From positions 13,793,714 through 13,857,713 of the forward strand of contig JAJEKV010000027.1 in assembly GCA_021234155.1 (NCBI GenBank): DNA of 64,000 nt, read 5' to 3'. Positions 56,850 through 64,000 of this stretch are shown one piece after another. The notes under the pieces were generated by a model. That model saw nothing but the letters and a program-made list of their open reading frames with translations. It ran no database searches and had not been told where the DNA came from. Each line of letters begins with the position of its first letter. Position 1 is the first letter of the stretch. Source of the DNA: Isoetes taiwanensis (lineage: Eukaryota; Streptophyta; Lycopodiopsida; Isoetales; Isoetaceae). The position numbers and the translations under genes are program-made.

Positions 56850-58700
56850 AATTTGGAAGTTAGCTAAGGTGGCGAATATTTTGTTTTATTGAAGTTAGTA
56901 CATAGTACTCGAGGCGAATTTTTTACAAAGACCATTGAATAATGTAGTAAAGATTAGATTACTCGTTATTTTAAACAGGCAAAAATAAATCCAGAAACTA
57001 ATAAATTACAAAGCTTTGAAAATGTTGTAAGCAAAAATTTATTTTGAAGGCCACCTTCTATACCCTATATTGGGTTGTCCACCAACCCTACATCTTTCTC
57101 CATTGAACAACTTAAGAATGCCAATTTGTATTAACCCCATATATGTACTTGTATATATGTCATTAAGGTTTTCTAGTTTACATCTTACTTTATACATCTT
57201 ACATTTGAATCATTGCAGATTGATGTGAATGCACTTGTCCGTGGGACATGTCTACATCAATTACAAACTATGCATTATCTAATTGCATAGACAAAGCAAA
57301 CATGGGAATTAATGTGCATGCGTTTGTCCATAAGATATATCTCATGAACCACGCATTATGTAATTGTGTAAAAAGGAGTGGACATGCATTTTGCAATGGG
57401 GAACCATGTGCTTCCGGTTAACCGTCCGTTTTAAATCTTCTTGGTATTTTAAAGGTTAGAGCATAAGAACACGTAGGGAGGGGGGAAGGATTTGGACCGT
57501 CCATTGGGTTGTGTACATCGAAACAAGGTTTATATATGCCGAAGGTTTAAAATTAGTGGAGTTCGAATATTGTAAATAAGTCGAGTGCTCTTTTTTAACG
57601 AACAGGAACAGGTGAACAGTGTCTTTTTTCCTTATAAAGAATAGATCGATCTTCTCTGCCGAATTTTGCACAAAATAGCTCAACTGAAGACCCGATTCTT
57701 TCTGATGCGAAAGCCCACAACTGCATTGATCCTATCAAGCTAATTATGCCTTCAGGATATGCTGCATGTTGAACATAATTTAACTGTGTTTTCTGCACCT
57801 GGCCGATGCCACTGTTCATCCCTAACATTTACTGTAATAATATTTAGCCTATTAACCATGCATGCCTGTACATATCCATCATGATAACTCTTAGACAATG
57901 TTTTGAATTCGTTCCTCTTCATACTATCTAACCTGTAAACATCATGCGGTACCAAACCTACAAGAATGCCTACAAAAATTGCATCAGTAAATACTGCCTA
58001 TCTTAACCTGTTTTGAATTCGTTCATCATCATTAGTTTCCCTATTAGTTGTGACAGAAATAATGAAACCCTGAACTTACAAGTATAAGCGAATGTCACTA
58101 CCAGTCTTGCTGCCTTACAGATCAGCATGTCTGCCATCTCAGTTTAACTTGTACTGTATGAATGTAACAAGTGTAGACATCAGCAACATCATGTTTGCCT
58201 ATCTTAACCTGTTATAACATTACAAATATATAGATTTAAACCTAGACTTATATGAATTTGTCCTTCTCCTGACCTGCAAACATTATGCTGCTATATCTAA
58301 GCTGTAAGAACAGAACATGCATAAAACAACCAAAATGAACTTGGTTGAGAGGTTCAAGAAAATCTGCAAATTAATTGCAATTCATGAGATGACATAGAGA
58401 ATTATCAAGTAAAATCTGCAAATTAAAATGAATTGCTCTCTCAAACTAGCTCTCCCAAATTATTTCAATGCGCTCCAACCAGATGAACCCATTTCTGTTT
58501 GTTCAGTTGCATGAAGTGGCAGCAAGGGGGATTCACTGTAAGTGCCATACAATGTGCCTGAGTGACTTGTAGGGGGGTTTTTTCGACCCATTTCCATACG
58601 TATACGTAAGAGGTAGGGGGGTTTTTTGCCACTACTTGGGGTAAACTTTGTACGGAAGGGGTCGAATTTGCCTTTCAAGAAATCGTATACGGGGGTGTTT
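56850..58700. other. left part of the hAT element, no gene
   Basis: 3' side of the transposase. Contains GGGGGGTTTTTT-type blocks near 58,570-58,720 and short frames without recognised motifs. Confidence 0.45.
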
Positions 58701-58709
58701 TTGATCACC

Positions 58710-61187
58710 CTATGCACGCACATGGCATACCCCCCTTACTATAAGTGAACCCCCCGGGAGTGGCAGTTGATGACGCTCTCTTCTACATGTTGAAGCCCAT
58801 ATAGCCAATGCTCTTTCATATGGAAAATTTGCAACCGTGTAGTTGGAAGCATATGCTCGTAGACAGAGATCTAAATTCTTATGAAGCCTATTGCGTACCT
58901 TGTTCTTCAAGTATCCCATAATACTAAATATTCTTTCATCTTCAACCGATCCAAGAATCATGGTTTGACATAGCATAGCAAGTTTAAAATATTCTGGCAT
59001 TTGGTCTTGTAGAACTTGACTGTTATTTAGCCATACCCATAACCTTGTAATTGAGCCAAACTCTTTTGGCTTCTCCAGTTCATGACATTGAGTCCACATG
59101 GTGTATCCAAAGCATTCTGATTGCTGCAATAAAGCATCTCCACTAATTGCCCCGTGCACTGTTTCAGATCCTAATGTTACAGATTTTGCAAAATGTGCTC
59201 TCAAAATATGCAGCTTACTCTTAAAGTCTTCTTGCGTAGCCTTCATGCACAGTTTCCCCTTTGAATCATATTCTAAAACACTGGCAGAATTCTCGCCTTC
59301 AATATTAACCACATTGTGCCATGCCATGAATTTCTCTTTGTGGTATGGCACGTCTGGTGAAGTGGGATACAACCCATCTAGAGCGAGGCATACCCTTTTT
59401 CTAGCATGAACATACTTAGGAATATACATCGTGCGCTTTTGTGCCAACAATATTAGCATATTCATTTCCCTTAACATGGGCAGCAAACCTATACAATAAT
59501 AGACATGCACAAGCATTAGAATGGACACAACATAATGCTTTTCCAACTTATGCATGAATAATAAAATAAAAATACCTGTTAAAGTGAGCAATGTCTCTAA
59601 GTCTGTAAGCCTCGTAAGCAATTCTTGTGCTTTGTCTCTTTCAAAGAACTCTTTCCCGCTGGTAGAGAGTTTATCCATTAGGCTTCACTAAAGACGGATA
59701 CTCCTGAAATAGGCGTGCTGCTGGTTTGTAGAGAGAAATCCATCGCGTGTTCACATTCTTCAACAACTTAGACCCTTTTGTCAGGCCAGCCGCATACTTT
59801 TTGAATTTACGAATCCTATACATGTTTCAACATGAAATAAGAAATATTTTAGCACATAATTAGAAGCTAGAGACCAATCCATACCTTTTTGAGTCATGAC
59901 AAAAAGAAATTGTAGGAATCGCTCACCAAGTCTTCGATCTTCCCGCATACTCAAAGTTATCAATAATTTTATAAGCAAGGTTCATTCGATTGTGCCATGC
60001 AATGGATGCCCAAAGCATATGGTGCTAAATTTGTTTGAACTCTCACCGTTAAACCATTCCGGACAAAACCTTGCATAACCGAGCAACCATCCAAGCCTAT
60101 ACAAACAAGTTTTTCGCAATTTCATTTGGCGGCGTGCCCCAAATGTGTCATCAAAGCTTCTTGAACAACGCCAAAAATATTTTCAAAGTAGCATTCTTTT
60201 CTAAGCATTTAATTCCAAAGATAATATGGATGTCTAACATAAGCCTTCACCACGCATAACCGCCATACATAACCAAGAAGACATATCTTTGGCTGAAGCT
60301 TCATCCAATGATATGGCAAAATAATCACAACTTTGCATTACTTCCCGCAAATCAGCTAGTAATACTTGATCGATGCATTTTGCAAATTCCTCGCCACTCT
60401 GGATGGACCAATGAGTGGTTGGAAAGTCTGGAATGGGCAGCAATGCTAGGAGATGCTCGTGCGCCGGATAATCGTGCAAAGGCTTACCTCGTTTCAAGAC
60501 ATGAAATAGTGATTGCAATTGAACAACTTTGGATTTCAAATTCTTATCTGTCATTTTCTGCAGCAATGTTTTTATTGGTGCTACAATCGGCAAATCTTGC
60601 TTCTGCAAATGTATTCTGTACTCCTCAACGGCTTGCAAGTGCCTGCACTCTTCTTTTGTTTTCCATCGCGTACTCTTCACTTCTTTCCCATCAATGATCT
60701 TCTTCTCATAGACCTTACCTGCATGTTTTTCCACAGTGCCCAACTTTACTTGAAGCAAGCACTCGCTCTTGTTTTTCCATGAACATGCAGTACACCGCAT
60801 TTTTGTTGTATATTTTGGCATTCCAAGTTCATCACTTTCCTTCACGGGCTCTATGAATGGAAATCTGCCTGCCCATTCCAGCTGAAACTCTCTACCTTGT
60901 GTCCAATCACTGGATTTCCTTTTCCTTTTCTTATTTTCTACTTTCTCTGCACTAGGACATGGAGGCTGATCATAAGGAATGGTAAATGTACTTGCTTGTA
61001 CAGTAAATTCAGCCTCTATTGAGACCTCAACATCACTTAGGCGAGTACTCGAAGTTTGAACATCATTCGCGCAAGTACTAGCATCTTCAGCATTATGTAC
61101 TTGAGACATGTGGCTGCTGTTACTAGAAGGCAGTTCTTTATTCGCTCTATCAAAGAACGACAAAATTCCTTGCTTTGTCATGTCCAC
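58710..61187 (-). pseudogene. hAT transposase, decayed
   Basis: N-terminal part 61187-60234: start MDMTKQGILSFFDRANKE, an acidic and Ser-rich segment, a basic stretch KKRKRKSSDW, and a zinc-finger-like CTACSWKNKSECLL region. The middle, 60,233-59,680, is broken but shows IGLDGCSVMQG, HCMAHRMNLAYKI and NTRWISLYKP, the RNase H-like core motifs. C-terminal part 59678-58710: FKLAMLCQTMILGSV then EDERIFSIMGYLKNKVRNRL and FPYERALAIW, the hAT dimerisation region. Stops and frame changes in the middle could in part be introns, but TGA/TAG inside core motifs argue for decay. It is a DDE-type cut-and-paste enzyme. Confidence 0.85.
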
Positions 61188-61199
61188 AAAGCACTATTA

Positions 61200-62100
61200 T
61201 AAAAAAAAAAACAAACACAATAAGCAAGAATGATCATCTTTCATTTTTCTTGTCCCAGATTATTATGAACATATATAATATTTTAGAAGATCCAGCTTTT
61301 ATAATAATGCAGATCCAGCAAAGAGCTTGATACATTTCATACCTATGGAAAAAAAACGTTGTTGATGCCAAATCACTCCTCTTCAAGCATTGAATTTACA
61401 AGCCGTTGAACAATTACAAGCCTTTAATTTGTGCAGGCATCTAGGCATCTGAGAAACAAGTCAGCAACATCTGTTTAGGCATGTGTTTCTAAATGCTTGA
61501 AGGACATTTAGATCTGCATCAAATAGTCTAACCTTAGAAATTGATTTTGATTGAAGAAGCTGGAGCCACCTTCTATGGTGATTATCACCGTCTAGTCCAT
61601 AACAAACACCAATAGAGCTTGCTCCTGTAGATAGACAAATGCAAGATTAGTCATCATTTTCATCTTCTATCTTCTGTGAGTTGCATTTACTCCAAATAAA
61701 TACTACAATGCCAGTTGTAAAGAAAATAAGATAGCATGCCATACACACAGGATAAGCAAGAAACCATACAAAGGCATTGCACGGTTATCAAATAAGAGGC
61801 CAAGTTGCAAATAGCTTTTGATTTCCTTTAGAAAAACTCTACGGTTGAGGCCAAGAAAGAGACTTCCCAGGCTTACGAACAAAACTTTGTCAATGGCCTT
61901 GTATGGTAAGAGGCGAATCAAGTTGAAATCCAATAATAAGTGTAAAAATCTAGGCGAACTGGACTAATCTTGCCGTAGTCTTCTTGGCGACTCCAACTTG
62001 GGCGGGAACCTTCACCGTCGAAAGGTTGGCGAACCATTAAAAAAAAAAATCATACAGGGCCTAATCGACCTTCGTATTCACTTTTAAAAAAATCACTAAA
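61200..62100. other. right part of the hAT element, promoter side
   Basis: Upstream of the transposase start. AT-rich with GGCGAA words; no gene. Confidence 0.45.
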
Positions 62101-62142
62101 TATAGCATCTTTGCGAAGATTCGCCCCTTAAGGGAAACTCTG

Positions 62143-62150
62143 CCTTGGAG
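62143..62150. repeat. 8-bp target duplication, right copy
   Basis: CCTTGGAG, pairing with 56,781-56,788. Confidence 0.9.
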
Positions 62151-63090
62151 GATTGGTATTGGGGTGGTCAGCTAGCTTCGTGGGAGTTCTTTCGAGCTCG
62201 CTTTCGCCTGAGGGGCAGTGACCGGGCTATCTGGGAACAAGTGGCGGGGAGTATTCCGCTACACATACCTATAGTCCCTCAGGATGATATGGTGGTGCAG
62301 GTTTGGAAGGTTCATCCGGATGTTGTGTCTTCTTGTTTTGTGCGGTCTTGTTACCGGGTGCTGGCTATTCATGACACAATGCCCCCTTCAGGCAAGTGGT
62401 CTCTGCAGCTTCCGGGTTCTCGATGGCGCTCGGTTTGGACATGGACATGGAGCTCACTTCCCCCACCGAAGGTTGGGGTGCTTCTGTGGCAGGTGGTGCA
62501 CCGTTGTATCAGGGTGAATGCCCTTGTGAATCAGTTTAGGCCGGGTGTGAGCCCTCTCTGCCCTTGTTGTGGCCTTCATCGTGAGACTGTGGAGCATTGT
62601 CTGGTTTTATGCCCTCATTTGCAGGCTGTCTGGGATTGGGTTAGGGCTCTGTTTCAGGTGAGATTGACTAGCCAGTAGTTGCTGCTTCATGTGTATCCTG
62701 GTGCTTGGCCGCTCTTGCGGCAGCAGGCCTTGCATCTGTGCGTGGCTTGGTTGGTGTGGCTGATTTAAAAGCGGCGGCGGTTGTGGATCTTTCAGGGGAT
62801 TCAGCAGCCTGCAGCCTCTCTGATTCCTCGACTCAGGTACAAGCTATTTCAAAGCTTTCTGGTGTTCCCAAGATTAGTAGAGCGGAAGTTTGCCATTTGG
62901 CGGGACTTCTTGGGTGTTGTAGATGGTGATGGTCAGTTTGTACAGCAGTAGAGTTGCAATTTTTCTGTGAGTTTGTTGTGGAGTGTCGAGGTATCGCTGT
63001 CTCTTTGGGGCAGTTCTCCTTCCTCCTCACTTGCTTTGTAACATTACCATTCTTTTAATATATTGATGACAGAGTTCTTAAAAAAAAAAT
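62151..63090 (+). pseudogene. LINE ORF2 zinc-finger (zf-RVT) end and 3' UTR
   Basis: The frame continues from 56,788: DWYWGGQLASWEFFRARFRL, then PPKVGVLLWQVVHRCI, then LCPCCGLHRETVEHCLVLCP. The last is the C-x2-C-x7-H-x4-C form of the zinc-binding domain found after the RT in plant LINEs. The frame stops at about 62,678. A remnant follows to about 62,930, then a 3' UTR ending in a run of about ten A at 63,080-63,090. Dead copy, plus strand. Confidence 0.85.
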
Positions 63091-63734
63091 ATATATCCCA
63101 ATAAAATTTCTGCTGAGATGATTTATTGTCTGGTCTTCCCCTTCTGCTGCATCTGCTGCATCTGGCCTTACCCTTAGTTGCCGCAAAAAATGCAGATTGC
63201 ATATCCACCTTTCACATATCTGCTAGCCAAGAGAACATGACCATACCGTAGTTTCGGCATGCATGGTTGCATTGTCATGCTCGAAGGTCAGAAGGTCACC
63301 ACCAATTTTTAGCTTCGCCAATGGCACTTTCGATTTTGCCCCTGCCGCTTCCTTGGCCTTGCCCCTAGTCGCCACTGAAAAAAGATGATTGCATATTCAT
63401 CTTCCACTTATCTGCCAAAAAATCTCTACCTCTAAGTGTCACAATCACAAAACCTTCCCAACAAATCCCAAACAATCGCAGCCATATAATTAAAATATTA
63501 TAGGATATTCATTTGTGACAAACCCAAAAATCATAAAGTGAAAGGTTAGGGACGAATGCATGAGAAATGCTCAAACTTTGAACTCATAATCATATTTGGG
63601 AGACCCAAAGTTGGAAAAACTCTATATATTCCACTCCCCCAAAGCTCGTTGCTAGTTTTGTTTCCCTTTTTGAAGAAATGTATATTTTTATATAATAATG
63701 ATATAATAACTACAAGAATAAAATAGAATAGACT
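63091..63734. other. no gene seen; one diverged direct repeat
   Basis: Segments 63,165-63,227 and 63,355-63,415 are diverged copies (GGCCTTACCCTTAGTTGCCG / GGCCTTGCCCCTAGTCGCCA, then CATATC(T)GC-like ends). No function assigned. Confidence 0.5.
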
Positions 63735-64000
63735 TTTTTCGTCCACGGAGACCAATCGGCCTATGGGACCCAAAAGAGAGAGCGCAACAGACCTATTACT
63801 GCCCAGGTTAAAAACCCCTGCTTTGAAAGGTTTTTGAGCGAAAAATCATGGCAATAATAAGAATGTTGTCAAACTGTACAAGTATACATATGAGACAAGA
63901 CAGATTCAAGTCATGTGTATGTCCGGGGATAGGGTTTTTTTTAGATTACAAAAGGGCCTTCAAAACATGCCAACTAAGCCAAATGAAGATAAATGAACTA
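63735..64000 (-). mobile_element. 3' end of a second LINE of the 3.4-kb type, runs off the window
   Basis: CGTCCACGGAGACCAATCGG, then CCTATGGGAC, matches CGTCCACGGAGGCCAGAGGC and CCTATGAGAC at 3,462-3,491, just inside the tail of the LINE at 3,434-4,559. The orientation is the same (minus). The coding part would lie beyond 64,000. Confidence 0.7.

Larger units (their letters stand above)
56789..62142 (-). mobile_element. hAT transposon, 5,354 bp
   Basis: Ends CAGGGTTTCCCTTAAGGG (left) and CAGAGTTTCCCTTAAGGG (right, read inward) match at 17 of 18 bases and begin with the hAT-type CAGRG. An exact 8-bp duplication CCTTGGAG flanks it. GGCGAA words recur near both ends (for example 56,838, 56,870, 56,910, 61,950, 62,010), which is typical of subterminal transposase sites. 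It carries one transposase gene on the minus strand. The insertion splits a LINE, and the LINE frame is continuous when the element and one duplication are removed. Confidence 0.92.

Overview
The window looks like repeat-rich nuclear DNA of a land plant with a large genome. The evidence is a plant-type RING-H2 gene with introns, a laccase exon, plant LINEs with a zinc-binding domain after the reverse transcriptase, an OTA-type (Athila/Tat-like) LTR retrotransposon, and CACTA and hAT DNA transposons. A second LINE type, with a GVEVWG-like segment and a C-terminal Cys/His module, is not what I expect in flowering plants. A fern or other seedless plant is therefore my guess, but this is not proven. 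No bacterial, organellar, rRNA, intact tRNA or CRISPR feature was seen.

Left flank (1-22,213). Positions 1-500 hold the last two exons of an unrecognised gene. Positions 1.4-6.8 kb are a mosaic of about 430-bp repeats with a tRNA-like A box/B box core. The mosaic is broken by a 5'-truncated LINE with a target duplication, a GT-rich microsatellite and a 710-bp foldback element. The only near-complete host gene is at 7.7-9.9 kb on the minus strand: a RING-H2 E3 ligase with an MGSICC N-terminus, whose likely middle exon carries a stop codon. From 13.1 kb on come a duplicated Ty3 integrase tail fused to a LINE fragment, then a 5.6-kb LINE (16.1-21.7 kb, minus) with ORF1, endonuclease, reverse transcriptase, zinc finger and poly(A).

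Central block (22,214-54,652). This is one 32.4-kb CACTA (En/Spm-like) element with CACTACAA ends, a 3-bp AGG target duplication and dense CGACG subterminal repeats at both ends. It carries a decayed TNPA-like gene with traceable exons, a broken protein-kinase-like gene, several small repeats and about twelve copies of a GC-rich 1.1-kb tandem unit. A 10.7-kb LTR retrotransposon (minus) sits in the array. Its upstream LTR has lost its outer 276 bp together with part of an array unit. I found no TNPD-type transposase, so the element is probably non-autonomous.

Right flank (54,653-64,000). This holds a LINE endonuclease fragment, an isolated laccase exon, a plus-strand LINE split by a 5.35-kb hAT element (8-bp target duplication CCTTGGAG, 18-bp ends) with a decayed transposase, and the 3' end of a second copy of the LINE type seen at 3.4 kb. 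Gene function in the window is therefore mostly transposition. The order of events can be read in part from nested insertions: LTR element into the array within the CACTA element, hAT into LINE, and LINE into the tRNA-like repeat.
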